Source of the DNA: CAG-411 sp050875145
GTDB taxonomy: Bacteria > Bacillota > Clostridia > Lachnospirales > Lachnospiraceae
Length of the DNA stretch: 64,000 nucleotides
Assembly (NCBI GenBank): GCA_050875145.1
Contig: JBNMLH010000005.1
Location: 140,134-204,133 of the forward strand
Reading direction: 5' to 3'
Part shown: piece after piece, positions 42,970 through 51,771 of the stretch
How the letters are laid out: each line of letters begins with the position of its first letter
Numbering within the stretch: the stretch's first letter is position 1
Made by a program: the position numbers and the translations under genes
Notes under the pieces: generated by a model
Seen by the model: only the letters and a program-made list of their open reading frames with translations
Told to the model about the DNA's origin: nothing
Database searches by the model: none

Positions 42970-43055
42970 GAGACTGGTAGATAGGCTATATTTTATAGGC
43001 ATAATTATTTACGCAAAAGAGTAAAGATAGGACTGGATGAACAGGAGGGAGAAAA

Positions 43056-44924
43056 ATGATGGAAAATGATAAGAAAAAGGATATGACAGAGCAGCAAAAA
43101 AATGAGACGGGGAAGGAAACAGAAAGTCTTTTAGAACGTTCCAAACGAGAAAAATGGGAAGAAAAGAAGAGAAGAAGGCAAGAGAGAAAAAACTCTGGGA
43201 AAGGAAAATCTAAGCTTCCAATTGTTTTGGCAGGAAGTGTTGTACTACTGTTTGTTGTGATTTTGTTTTCTTTCTTTTATAAGCGTTATTCTCCAAGTAA
43301 TAAAATGATGCCATTATCGAAGTATTTTCAATTGAAAGACAATGAAGTGGCACTTATGGTGCATGATACACGTTTGGAGGATACTGGTTTTATTGAAGAT
43401 GGCGAAATATACATTCCATATGAGGTCGTACAAAAATATATCAATAAACGTTTTTATTTCGATAGTAGCGAAAATATATTATCGTATGCTACTGCATATG
43501 AAGTAATACGAAGTGAAGTAGGAAGTGACACGTATCAGGTAAATAAAAGTAAGGCAAAGGAAGACTATACGATTGTAAAAAGTCAGGGAGAGAAGGCATA
43601 TATAGCTTTAGATTTTGTAAAGAAACATTCCAATGTGGAGTATCACCTGTATAAGAACCCAAGCCGTATTATGATTGAAAGTGGATGGGGAAATACTTAC
43701 TCTTATTATAAAGTAAAGAAAAGTACAAAGCTTCGATATAAAGCAGGAATTAAATGTGATGTCTTAGAAAATTTAGAAGAATCTGATGTACTGCGTGTTG
43801 TCCAGGATGGAAGTGAAGAACTGGAAAGCTATGCCAAAGTCATGACAAAGGATGGAGTGACTGGCTATGTTCTGAAAAAGCATTTATCAGATTTGTATGA
43901 AGAGACGATGACAAATGATTACAAGGAGGAGGAATATCCGCATATTACTAAGGATAAGACCATTACAATGGCATGGCATCAGGTTACAAATATGTCAGCT
44001 AATGGAGGGCTTTTAAATACAATTTCTGCAGCAAAGGGATTGAATGTGATTTCGCCAACTTGGTTTGCTATTTCATCAAATAAAGGAGAGATTACTTCTC
44101 TTGCCAGTGAGAACTATGTGCAGCAGGCACATAACAATGGACTGGAAGTATGGGCATTATGCAATGATTTCGAAGCAAAAAAAGGAACAATAGATTTAGC
44201 AACTGTGCTTGGAAATACTACAAATCGCGATAAATTGGTAAATAGTTTGGTTGCTAGTGCAATTGAGTATAACTTAGATGGTATTAACATTGATTTTGAG
44301 TATATTACAGAGAAAACGGCAAATGCTTATCTGGAATTTTTAAGAGAGTTGTCTGTAAAGTGTAGAGTGAATGGAATCGTATTATCCGTAGACTCATATG
44401 TGCCAAGTAATTATACAACTCATTATGATAGAGAGGAACAAGGAAAGGTAGTAGACTATGTGATTGTCATGGCATATGACGAACATTATGCAGGTAGTGA
44501 GGAAAGTGGTTCGGTAGCATCCATCAGTTATGTGCAGGATGCAGTCAATCAGATTACCAAAATGGTAGATCCAAGTCAGGTGATTGTTGGAGTGCCGTTC
44601 TATACAAGGCTTTGGAAAGAAAATAAACAGGATGGAGCAACAAAGATCAGTTCCAGTGCGTTAGGTATGTCACAGGCGGAGGATACAGTAAAACGCAATG
44701 GAGCAACTGCAAAATGGGATGAAACAACTGCACAAAATTATGTGGAGTTTGAAGCAGATAACAGCGTATATAAGATGTGGATGGAAGATGAAAAATCGAT
44801 AGAAGCAAAATTAAAAGTCATTTTTGCAGAACGTGACAATGGAAAAGTTGCTGGAATTGGTTGTTGGAAACTGGGGTTGGAAAAGGACAGTATTTGGAAT
44901 ATTTTACAAAAATATACAAATTAG
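43056..44924 (+). CDS. Membrane-anchored GH18-family protein with SH3-like domain
   Basis: Likely peptidoglycan or spore-cortex hydrolase of the YdhD/YaaH type. A charged cytoplasmic start (1-50) is followed by a membrane helix (about 54-74), a copper-amine-oxidase-like/stalk domain (about 85-205) and an SH3b-like domain (about 210-290). The GH18 barrel (about 300-620) has the catalytic signature LDGINIDFEYI, Glu about 415. At 622 residues all domains are complete. Two ATGs in tandem follow AGGAGGG. A perfect promoter precedes it, and the amidase gene follows 84 bases downstream. The substrate is inferred from family. Confidence 0.88.
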   Translation: MMENDKKKDMTEQQKNETGKETESLLERSKREKWEEKKRRRQERKNSGKGKSKLPIVLAGSVVLLFVVILFSFFYKRYSPSNKMMPLSKYFQLKDNEVALMVHDTRLEDTGFIEDGEIYIPYEVVQKYINKRFYFDSSENILSYATAYEVIRSEVGSDTYQVNKSKAKEDYTIVKSQGEKAYIALDFVKKHSNVEYHLYKNPSRIMIESGWGNTYSYYKVKKSTKLRYKAGIKCDVLENLEESDVLRVVQDGSEELESYAKVMTKDGVTGYVLKKHLSDLYEETMTNDYKEEEYPHITKDKTITMAWHQVTNMSANGGLLNTISAAKGLNVISPTWFAISSNKGEITSLASENYVQQAHNNGLEVWALCNDFEAKKGTIDLATVLGNTTNRDKLVNSLVASAIEYNLDGINIDFEYITEKTANAYLEFLRELSVKCRVNGIVLSVDSYVPSNYTTHYDREEQGKVVDYVIVMAYDEHYAGSEESGSVASISYVQDAVNQITKMVDPSQVIVGVPFYTRLWKENKQDGATKISSSALGMSQAEDTVKRNGATAKWDETTAQNYVEFEADNSVYKMWMEDEKSIEAKLKVIFAERDNGKVAGIGCWKLGLEKDSIWNILQKYTN

Positions 44925-45008
44925 TGAAAAGTGTTTTCGCTGCTAAAAAGTTACAGGTATAATAGTGCCAGACTTTTCATAGAATAAAGAAAAAGGGTAG
45001 CGGAATAT

Positions 45009-45710
45009 ATGAGAAATAGAAGATTGATTTTTTCAGGAATTGCCATAATCGTTTGTGTTATGGCAATTTGTTATGTGGGAGTTGTTGATGTAGCACAAAA
45101 GAAGACAAAGGATATTGTAGTTGTTGTGGATGCTGGCCATGGAGGTTATGATCCGGGAAAGGTTGGCATTTCTGGAGTGTTGGAGAAAGATATTAATTTG
45201 GCAATTGCTTGTAAAGTGAGACGTATTTTAGAAAAAGAAGGAATACAGGTAGTTATGACTCGAAAAGAAGATGTGGATTTGTGTGCAGAGACAGGAGCCA
45301 GCAAAAAAAGTGCAGATATGCGAAAACGCGTGGAGATAATGAATGCCAGCGGAGCTGCTGTTGCAGTAAGTATTCACCAGAATAGTTTTACGGATGCTTC
45401 ATCGCATGGAAGTCAGGTATTTTACTATGAGGCATCCAAAGAGGGAGAAACACTGGCAAAGACAATTCAGGAAAGCATAAAAGGAGTCATAACAGAAGAA
45501 AATCATAGGCAGGCAAAGGCAAACCGGGAGTATTACATATTAAAAAAGGTAAGTTGTCCTGTAGTTATTGTAGAGTGCGGTTTTTTATCGAATCAGAGGG
45601 AAGAAATGTTGTTGACAGAGGAAGACTACCAGGAAAAGATGGCGCAGGGAATTGTAAAAGGAATTTTGCAGTATGTAGCACAGGAAAAAGGAAATATTCC
45701 GAAGGAGTGA
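45009..45710 (+). CDS. cwlD: N-acetylmuramoyl-L-alanine amidase, CwlD-like
   Basis: Amidase_3 enzyme that cuts the amide bond between muramic acid and the stem peptide; CwlD is needed to make muramic-delta-lactam of the spore cortex. One N-terminal helix anchors it. Zinc and catalytic residues are visible: DAGHGG, Glu in VLEKDIN, SIHQNS, VECGFLSN. At 233 residues it is the size of CwlD. RBS AAGGGTAG-like. The symbol is by similarity of size and layout; paralogues exist. Confidence 0.85.
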   Translation: MRNRRLIFSGIAIIVCVMAICYVGVVDVAQKKTKDIVVVVDAGHGGYDPGKVGISGVLEKDINLAIACKVRRILEKEGIQVVMTRKEDVDLCAETGASKKSADMRKRVEIMNASGAAVAVSIHQNSFTDASSHGSQVFYYEASKEGETLAKTIQESIKGVITEENHRQAKANREYYILKKVSCPVVIVECGFLSNQREEMLLTEEDYQEKMAQGIVKGILQYVAQEKGNIPKE

Positions 45711-45830
45711 TGTACAATTTCAACAGAAGGTACAAGTAGAAAACAGGGGCTTTTTTTTCTTTGTTGTGCGTTATATAATAGTATATATTTGAATTGGAAA
45801 ATTGATGGATAGAAAGAAGAGAGATACATC

Positions 45831-46886
45831 ATGGTAACAAGAATGCGGTTAGTAAATGGAGAAGGACCGGATGAAGTCTATAAAGAGGCTGCACAGATAT
45901 TACAAGAGGGTGGTTTGGTAGCGTTCCCTACGGAGACAGTATATGGACTGGGAGGAAACGCATTGGATTCCCAAGCTGCTAAAAAGATTTACGAGGCAAA
46001 AGGCAGACCATCAGATAATCCACTGATTGTGCATATTGCCAGTATGGATGCATTGGAGGAGCTTACGGCTGCTGTGACGGACCAGGCGAAACTACTGGCA
46101 GAGAGGTTTTGGCCAGGACCATTGACTATGATTTTGCAAAAAAGTGGAAAGGTGCCGTTGGGAACTACGGGAGGATTGGATACAGTAGCAATTCGTATGC
46201 CCAATCATCCAGTGGCACTTCGTCTTATAAGAGAATCAGGTATCTATGTTGCAGCACCTAGTGCCAATACATCAGGTAGACCAAGTCCGACTATGGCATC
46301 TCATGTGCAGGAAGACTTAGAAGGAAAGATTGACATGATACTGGACGGAGGTATGGTTGAAGTTGGTATTGAATCCACCATTGTAGACCTTACGGGAGAG
46401 GTTCCTACTATTTTGCGACCGGGTTGCATTACGAAGGAAATGTTAGAGTCTGTAATAGGTTCTGTGGAGATTGATGCAGCTATTCTAGATAAAAAAGGAG
46501 CAGTTAGTGGAAAGCCAAAAGCACCTGGCATGAAGTATAAGCATTATGCGCCAAAGGCACAACTTACGATTATACAGGGCACAAAGGAAAAGGTAGTAGC
46601 CCGTATTTGCGAATTGAGTGAACAGGGAAAAGCAGAAGGAAAAAAGGTTGGAATTATTGCAACAGATGAAACGACCGAATGTTATCATGCAGGAGAAGTA
46701 AGAAGTATCGGTTCCAGAAAAGAAGAGGGAAGTATAGCCAGAGGCTTGTATAAGCTTCTTCGGGAATTTGACCATTTGGATGTAGATGTGATTTATACAG
46801 AAAGTTTTGAAGGCGATCAGATGGGAATGGCAATTATGAATCGATTAAATAAAGCAGCAGGTTATTCTATTCTTACAGTAGAATAA
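45831..46886 (+). CDS. tsaC: Threonylcarbamoyl-AMP synthase (Sua5 type)
   Basis: Makes the intermediate for t6A37 of ANN-decoding tRNAs. The YrdC domain (1-205) shows GGLVAFPTETVYGLGGNA, KGRPSDNPLIVHI and APSANTSGRPSPT. A linker and the Sua5-specific C-terminal domain (about 235-350) make it the long Sua5 type. AAGAGAGA before the ATG is a weak RBS. It is first of tsaC, LMW-PTP-like and rpiB, the order of ywlC-ywlE-ywlF in Bacillus. Confidence 0.95.
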   Translation: MVTRMRLVNGEGPDEVYKEAAQILQEGGLVAFPTETVYGLGGNALDSQAAKKIYEAKGRPSDNPLIVHIASMDALEELTAAVTDQAKLLAERFWPGPLTMILQKSGKVPLGTTGGLDTVAIRMPNHPVALRLIRESGIYVAAPSANTSGRPSPTMASHVQEDLEGKIDMILDGGMVEVGIESTIVDLTGEVPTILRPGCITKEMLESVIGSVEIDAAILDKKGAVSGKPKAPGMKYKHYAPKAQLTIIQGTKEKVVARICELSEQGKAEGKKVGIIATDETTECYHAGEVRSIGSRKEEGSIARGLYKLLREFDHLDVDVIYTESFEGDQMGMAIMNRLNKAAGYSILTVE

Positions 46887-46903
46887 AAAAGAGGACATGA
46901 AAT

Positions 46904-47386
46904 ATGCGTAGATATAAAAAAATACTTTTTATTTGTGAAGATAATACAGCCACAAGTCTTATGGCAGAAATGATTTGTAAAAGTATGGTGACAGATAAGG
47001 AGGTAACAATTACATCTAGAGGAATGGTCGTACTATTTCCAGAACCTGTTAATCCAAAAGCGCAGGTGGTATTGATCAATCATGGATTAGAACTAGAAGA
47101 ACGGACAGCAAAGATGTTAGACAATGGAGATTTGGATGAAGAAACATTGGTGCTGACGATGACAATAAATCAAAAAGAAAGAATTGTCCGGGACTTTGAT
47201 TTCAGAGGCAGTGTTTATACTATGTATGGCTTTATAGATGAAGAAATGGATATGGTAGATCCTTATGGAGGAACAGTAGTAGAATATGAAGAATGTTTTG
47301 CTACTATGTCCAGAGTAATCAAAAAAATTGTGATTAAATTAAAAAAGATGTATGGATTGCAAGATACAGAAGGTTATGTAGAGTAG
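46904..47386 (+). CDS. LMW protein-tyrosine-phosphatase-like protein lacking the P-loop arginine
   Basis: Same fold and position as YwlE (arginine phosphatase). The start KKILFICEDNTATSLMAEMI aligns with the canonical ILFVCxGNTCRSPMAE. Cys11 is kept but Arg17 of CX5R is Thr. The late DPYGGT motif, with the general-acid Asp, is present. Without the arginine, phosphate binding should be badly impaired, so it may be a non-catalytic binder. 160 residues is normal. Cotranscribed with tsaC (18-base gap) and rpiB (71-base gap). Confidence 0.8.
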   Translation: MRRYKKILFICEDNTATSLMAEMICKSMVTDKEVTITSRGMVVLFPEPVNPKAQVVLINHGLELEERTAKMLDNGDLDEETLVLTMTINQKERIVRDFDFRGSVYTMYGFIDEEMDMVDPYGGTVVEYEECFATMSRVIKKIVIKLKKMYGLQDTEGYVE

Positions 47387-47457
47387 AGTGATTCGGGAAT
47401 ACCCGTTTTCATAAAAATTACAGGATTACAAATGGAAAAGAAAGGAGACAGCAGTTA

Positions 47458-47886
47458 ATGATAGCAATAGGATGCGACCATGGCGGTTATGAATTGAAGC
47501 AGGAAATTATAGCATATTTGGAGGAGCATAAGTTAGAATATAAAGATTATGGATGTTACGATACAAATTCAGTGGATTATCCAGAATATGCAAAGAAAGT
47601 AGCACATGCCGTAGCAGATAAAGAGGCAGATAAAGGAATCCTTATTTGCGGTACAGGAATTGGAATTTCTATCGCTGCAAATAAAGTAAAGGGCATTCGT
47701 GCTGCGTTGTGTCATGATTGCTTTAGTGCGCAGGCAACAAGAGAACATAATGATGCCAATATTGTAGCTATGGGAGCCAGAGTAATCGGACCTGGATTGG
47801 CAGTAAAAATTGTAGATACCTTCTTAAATACTCCATTTTCAAATGATGAGAGACACATTAGAAGAATTGCACAGATTGAAGAGTAA
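47458..47886 (+). CDS. rpiB: Ribose-5-phosphate isomerase B
   Basis: Interconverts ribose-5-P and ribulose-5-P. MIAIGCDHGGYELK at the start, the active-site Cys in GILICGTGIGISIAANK and REHNDANI are diagnostic. 142 residues. AAAGGAGA precedes the ATG. Confidence 0.95.
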   Translation: MIAIGCDHGGYELKQEIIAYLEEHKLEYKDYGCYDTNSVDYPEYAKKVAHAVADKEADKGILICGTGIGISIAANKVKGIRAALCHDCFSAQATREHNDANIVAMGARVIGPGLAVKIVDTFLNTPFSNDERHIRRIAQIEE

Positions 47887-47900
47887 GAAGTAATTACGAA

Positions 47901-47932
47901 AAAAAGCAGAGGTGGTAACATCTCTGCTTTTT
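47901..47932. terminator. Terminator after rpiB
   Basis: AAAAAGCAGAG pairs with CTCTGCTTTTT. Symmetric A/T ends suit both rpiB and the convergent DUF402 gene. Confidence 0.88.
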
Positions 47933-47952
47933 ACAATTACAATTGTTTTTCA

Positions 47953-48441
47953 CTATTTGGTTTCGTATTTATTTATAATATTCTGATATTTCTTAAAGTT
48001 TCCTGCATAAATTTTTTCTAGTAGCTGGTTGCATAAACGAAGTGCCTTTATAGAAAGGTCTTTTGAAATTAGCTTTTGTTCCAATGCATCTCCGATTTCA
48101 TCTAAATCCAATACACGTAATTCTCCGTCTGGATAAATAACCACATCAGCCAGCAAATCAGTGAAAATATAAGTATGTTGTTCGCTGTTATATTCTGTTT
48201 CGATAATATCACAATACCAATAGACCAGTTTATGATGTTTGTCGAATATCTTACTTACTTTAAATCCTTCATCCATAAAATAAGCAGAAATTCCGTTGGA
48301 AAAATCTTTTCTTGGTTTTAAAGAGTTCCATTTGGTAATAATAGTAGAAGCATCCTGATGAAGGATAACATCATCCTTTAAAAGGATCATCTCTTCTGGT
48401 ATGATACGTTTTCTATAAAGATTTATTTTGGTGTTTGTCAT
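47953..48441 (-). CDS. DUF402 family protein
   Basis: A 162-residue protein with the FomD/Ntdp-like DUF402 fold. NGISAYFMDEGFKVSKIFDKHHKLVYWYCDII and FTDLLADVVIYPDGELRVLDLDE match the conserved acidic core that binds divalent metals in nucleoside-diphosphatase relatives. Whether it hydrolyses nucleotides here is unknown. RBS GGGAGGGG on the minus strand. Single gene between two plus-strand operons. Confidence 0.85.
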   Translation of the reverse strand: MTNTKINLYRKRIIPEEMILLKDDVILHQDASTIITKWNSLKPRKDFSNGISAYFMDEGFKVSKIFDKHHKLVYWYCDIIETEYNSEQHTYIFTDLLADVVIYPDGELRVLDLDEIGDALEQKLISKDLSIKALRLCNQLLEKIYAGNFKKYQNIINKYETK

Positions 48442-48562
48442 ATGAATCCCCTCCCAACGGTTTCTATTTTTTATAGTATACCATAGATGGGATTTTGCTG
48501 GGAAGAGAAAAGTTAAAAATATTAAATTATTATTAAATAACGGTGAATGAGTTTGGTTTTTA

Positions 48563-48590
48563 TGGACAAAATTTTAAAAAGATGTATAAT
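48563..48590 (+). promoter_or_regulatory. Promoter of the ATP synthase operon
   Basis: TGGACA (48563-48568), a 16-base spacer ending TG and a perfect TATAAT (48585-48590), about 56 bases before the first gene. Confidence 0.75.
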
Positions 48591-48645
48591 TAAAGTATGT
48601 GCATTTGTAATTATGAACAAAAAAATATGAGAAAGGAAGAGAAAG

Positions 48646-48954
48646 TTGAAAAAGGAGAACAAAGGGATTGTAAGAGCATTTGTGATGGTTCTGCAAATCG
48701 GATTGACCATGTTAGCACCGCTTCTTGTATGCGGTTGGATTGGGTTATGGCTAGACGAAAGATTTGATACGACACTTTGTTTTTTATTTATGATGCTACT
48801 TGGGGTACTTGCAGCATTTCGTAATTTTTTTCAACTGGTAAGGGGCTTCTATGAAAAAGATTTAAAAAGAGAAAATGCACAGCAGGAATATTTTGACAGC
48901 ATGAAAAGAGAGCGAGAAAAACAAAAAGAGACAAAAGATGGACAGAAAGATTGA
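48646..48954 (+). CDS. AtpZ/AtpI-related membrane protein
   Basis: A 102-residue protein with two helices (VLQIGLTMLAPLLVCGWIGLWLDERF and LCFLFMMLLGVLAAFRNFFQL), typical of the AtpZ family found at the head of atp operons. The family has been linked to Mg2+/Ca2+ handling or c-ring assembly. TTG start with AGGAAGAG. It overlaps the next gene by 17 bases. Confidence 0.82.
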   Translation: MKKENKGIVRAFVMVLQIGLTMLAPLLVCGWIGLWLDERFDTTLCFLFMMLLGVLAAFRNFFQLVRGFYEKDLKRENAQQEYFDSMKREREKQKETKDGQKD

Positions 48955-49366
48955 CATAAGCCAAGTAGTAGACTTGACAGGAGTGAGTGGGGTTATGAGC
49001 AAGGAGAAGCAGACATTATTGTGGTTATTAGTAGGGAATATTGTATATGCAGCAGTTGTCAGTATACTGGGTGCATTCTTTTTGCATGACCGGGTTCGTT
49101 TTATCCTGGGTGTATTCTTAAGTTCTATAGGCTCGTGCATCGTAGCCATACATCTCTATTTTAGTTTACAAAAAAGCTTGGATTTGAGTGAGGAAGAGGC
49201 TGCCAAGAGAGAAACAGGGCAGGCTATGATTCGTATGTTGATTATGATAGCGGTTGTAGTAACAGGGCTGGTATGTTCCAGATGGTTTCATCCATTGGGA
49301 GTTGTACTGGGAGCCTTTTCTATGAAGGCATCCGCATATATACAATCGTTTTTTCATAAAGAATAA
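48938..49366 (+). CDS. atpI: ATP synthase subunit I
   Basis: A 142-residue protein with four helices, a probable c-ring assembly chaperone. It lies between AtpZ and atpB. Sequence conservation in AtpI is low; the call rests on topology, position and the segment SILGAFFLHDRVRFILGVFL. Confidence 0.78.
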   Translation: MDRKIDISQVVDLTGVSGVMSKEKQTLLWLLVGNIVYAAVVSILGAFFLHDRVRFILGVFLSSIGSCIVAIHLYFSLQKSLDLSEEEAAKRETGQAMIRMLIMIAVVVTGLVCSRWFHPLGVVLGAFSMKASAYIQSFFHKE

Positions 49367-49444
49367 ACCGGTCATTTTCTACCAGGACAGTGGGCTTTCG
49401 CTTGTTTTGAAAAGGATTGGAAAAAGGAAAAGGAGGGAGAGCAT

Positions 49445-50209
49445 TTGAGTGGGGAATATGCTTTGCTATCAAAAAGTTTGCCGTCTATGAATTTTATTCG
49501 GGCGGACAGCGATGTTGAGCTGGGAACTACTGGGTATTTTAAATATCACCTGTTTGGACAGGAATTGTATCTTACAACTACCCATGTAGCATTGTTCATC
49601 GTATGTTTGACACTTATAGTGTTTGCGATTGTAGCAAACAGGGCAGTGAAAAAGGCAGACCCTTACAAGTCACCAGGGATGTTTGTTAATATTCTTGAGA
49701 TGCTTGTGGAGGCATTGGACAACCTTGTTATTTCGAATATGGGAAAGAAACATGGACCAAAATTTGCCAATTATATTGGAACACTGGCTTGTTTTATTTT
49801 TCTGTCAAACATATCAGGGTTGTTCGGACTTCGTGCACCGACAGCCGATTATGGTGTTACTTTGCCATTGGCATTGATTACTTTTATTATGATTCAGTAC
49901 AATGGATTTAAGTATCAGAAATTGGGAAAAGTGAAAGGGTGGTTTGAGCCGATTTTCTTCTTCTTCCCGATTAATATTATTGGTGATCTTGCAACACCGG
50001 TTTCTATGTCGCTACGTTTATTTGGTAATATTTTATCAGGAACAGTTATGCTGGGACTTGTGTATGGATTGTTACCAAAAGTATTGACATTAGTATGGCC
50101 GGCAGCACTACATGCATATCTGGATTTGTTTTCAGGAGCGATTCAGACATTCGTATTCTGTATGTTGACAATGGTATTTGTTGCAGATGCGATTGGTGAG
50201 GAAGAGTAG
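49445..50209 (+). CDS. atpB: F0F1 ATP synthase subunit a
   Basis: Half-channel subunit of the membrane rotor-stator. 254 residues with about six helices. The essential Arg is in SMSLRLFGNILSG, followed by the usual FVFCMLTMVF C-terminal helix. TTG start with AAGGAGG upstream. Confidence 0.95.
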   Translation: MSGEYALLSKSLPSMNFIRADSDVELGTTGYFKYHLFGQELYLTTTHVALFIVCLTLIVFAIVANRAVKKADPYKSPGMFVNILEMLVEALDNLVISNMGKKHGPKFANYIGTLACFIFLSNISGLFGLRAPTADYGVTLPLALITFIMIQYNGFKYQKLGKVKGWFEPIFFFFPINIIGDLATPVSMSLRLFGNILSGTVMLGLVYGLLPKVLTLVWPAALHAYLDLFSGAIQTFVFCMLTMVFVADAIGEEE

Positions 50210-50290
50210 ATAAGCAGGACGTAGAGATGACTGTAAAATAGGGGTTGTATACAAAATGTATGCAGAAAGAAAAATTAGGAGGAATTTATT

Positions 50291-50554
50291 ATGAATATTA
50301 CAAACGAAGGTTTAATTTTAGCATGCTCAGCTATTGGAGCAGGTTTAGCAATGATTGCAGGTATTGGTTCTGGTATTGGACAGGGTAACGCAGCTGGACA
50401 GGCAGCAGCAGCAGTTGGTCGTAATCCGGGGGCAAGAGGAAATATCATGTCTACCATGCTTTTAGGACAGGCAGTAGCAGAGACAACAGGTCTTTATGGT
50501 TTGGTTATTGCATTAATCTTACTATTCGCAAATCCACTTCTTGGAAAACTTTAA
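50291..50554 (+). CDS. atpE: F0F1 ATP synthase subunit c, Na+-type ligands
   Basis: Two-helix hairpin of 87 residues forming the rotor ring. The ion site reads Gln31 in helix 1 (GIGQGNAAG) and Val62-Ala-Glu64-Thr65 with Tyr69 in helix 2 (GQAVAETTGLYG). These match the sodium ligands Q32, V63, E65, S66, Y70 of Ilyobacter, with Thr for Ser as in Acetobacterium-type rings. A Na+-driven enzyme is therefore likely. AGGAGG precedes the ATG. Confidence 0.96.
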   Translation: MNITNEGLILACSAIGAGLAMIAGIGSGIGQGNAAGQAAAAVGRNPGARGNIMSTMLLGQAVAETTGLYGLVIALILLFANPLLGKL

Positions 50555-50636
50555 GAAAGTAGAAAATTGGCGTTTATGTTCACAGATGAGCATTGGCGAG
50601 ATACCAGACTAAGAAAGAGGGAAAGGAGGCCGTACA

Positions 50637-51206
50637 TTGAAAAGATTAGGTTTGATGTCAACTGTGCTTTTGGCAACGGACGAAGGAAGCTATAGTCGTT
50701 TGTTCGGATTGGATATGCAACTGATTGCAGATGCATGTATTACAGCCATTGCAGTGTTCGTTTTATTCATATTCCTGTCAAAGCTTCTATTCAATCCGGT
50801 TAGGGATTTTTTGGAAAAACGTCAGGAGAAGATTACGGAAGAGTTAGAGACGGCTGAAAAGGCAAAGAAGGACAGTCTTCAAATGAAGGCAGAGTACGAG
50901 GATAAACTGAAAAACGTTGGTAAAGAGGCAGAAAGCATACTGAGTGATACTCGTAGGAAAGCATTGCTTCAAGAACGTGAAATTGTGGAAGAAGCAAAAG
51001 AGGAAGCGCATCGTATTCGTGTCCGTGCGGATAAAGATATTGCTTTAGAAAAGAATAAAGTAAAAGATGAAGTAAAACAGGAAATGATCACAATTGCCTC
51101 TGCTATGGCTGGAAAGATTATAAAGACTTCTATCAGTGCACAGCAGCAGGATGCGCTGATCGATGAAACCTTAAAAGAGATGGGTGATAGCACATGGCAA
51201 AGTTAG
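50637..51206 (+). CDS. atpF: F0F1 ATP synthase subunit b
   Basis: Stator stalk: one helix (about 30-50) then a long coiled coil of about 110 residues. 189 residues. TTG start following AAAGGAGG; overlaps atpH by 13 bases. Confidence 0.93.
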   Translation: MKRLGLMSTVLLATDEGSYSRLFGLDMQLIADACITAIAVFVLFIFLSKLLFNPVRDFLEKRQEKITEELETAEKAKKDSLQMKAEYEDKLKNVGKEAESILSDTRRKALLQEREIVEEAKEEAHRIRVRADKDIALEKNKVKDEVKQEMITIASAMAGKIIKTSISAQQQDALIDETLKEMGDSTWQS

Positions 51207-51742
51207 TTTCTAAAACATATGGAGAAGCACTTTTTGAACTGGGAATGGAAGAACAGTGTTTAGAGCAGCTTGCAGAAGAAGCATTTGCTGTGCAGGAAGC
51301 AATTAGGGAAAACCCAGACCTTTTGAAGCTTTTAAATCATCCGAAGATTGATAAAGAAGAAAAGATTTCTGTTGTAGAGAACAGCTTTAAGGGACAGGTA
51401 TCAGATTCTATGGTAGGTTTTCTTGTTTTGATTGTACAAAAGGATCGTTACAATGAGATTGAGAAGATTTTACAGTATTTTTCGGATAAAGTAAAAGAAT
51501 ATAAAAAAATTGGAGTTGCTTATATTGCTTCGGCTGTTCCATTGTCAGAAGAACAAAAAGAGCAGATAAAAGAAAAATTGTTGGCAACAACAGAATATGT
51601 AGAATTTGAGATGAGTTTCAACGTGGATGCATCTTTAATCGGGGGATTAGTGATTCGCGTTGGGGACAGAGTTGTAGATAGCAGTATCCGTACCAGAATA
51701 GAAGAAATGGCAAAGGAACTTGGGAAAATACAACTGAATTAA
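51194..51742 (+). CDS. atpH: F0F1 ATP synthase subunit delta
   Basis: Links stalk b to the alpha-beta head. 182 residues; start KLVSKTYGEALFELGMEEQ and C-terminal DASLIGGLVIRVGDRVVDSSIRTRI are diagnostic. Confidence 0.95.
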   Translation: MAKLVSKTYGEALFELGMEEQCLEQLAEEAFAVQEAIRENPDLLKLLNHPKIDKEEKISVVENSFKGQVSDSMVGFLVLIVQKDRYNEIEKILQYFSDKVKEYKKIGVAYIASAVPLSEEQKEQIKEKLLATTEYVEFEMSFNVDASLIGGLVIRVGDRVVDSSIRTRIEEMAKELGKIQLN

Positions 51743-51771
51743 AATAAAAAGAAAGAAGGTGCACACATATC

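Larger units (their letters stand above)
41765..43055. other. Gene-poor region with decayed coding traces
   Basis: About 1.3 kb with no intact gene I trust. Traces: a frame open from 41864 to 41986 without a start, ending YYEDIENVNVELMK. A tiny ORF with RBS GAAGG runs 42245-42310 (VKIATQPHTTIYIILIVSILS). Its frame stops, while another frame continues open to 42551. GGAGGAGGA at 42589 precedes an 11-codon ORF. The stretch ends with a strong terminator at 42905. Together they look like a degraded gene cluster, or a non-coding transcript with its own terminator. Confidence 0.5.

Noticed and set aside
42770..43024. 84-codon ORF before GH18
   Set aside because: It runs through a perfect terminator hairpin and a promoter and has no RBS.
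48230..48245. TGTCGAA heptamer as a Spo0A box
   Set aside because: Lies inside the DUF402 coding frame; single heptamers are expected by chance in a window of this size.
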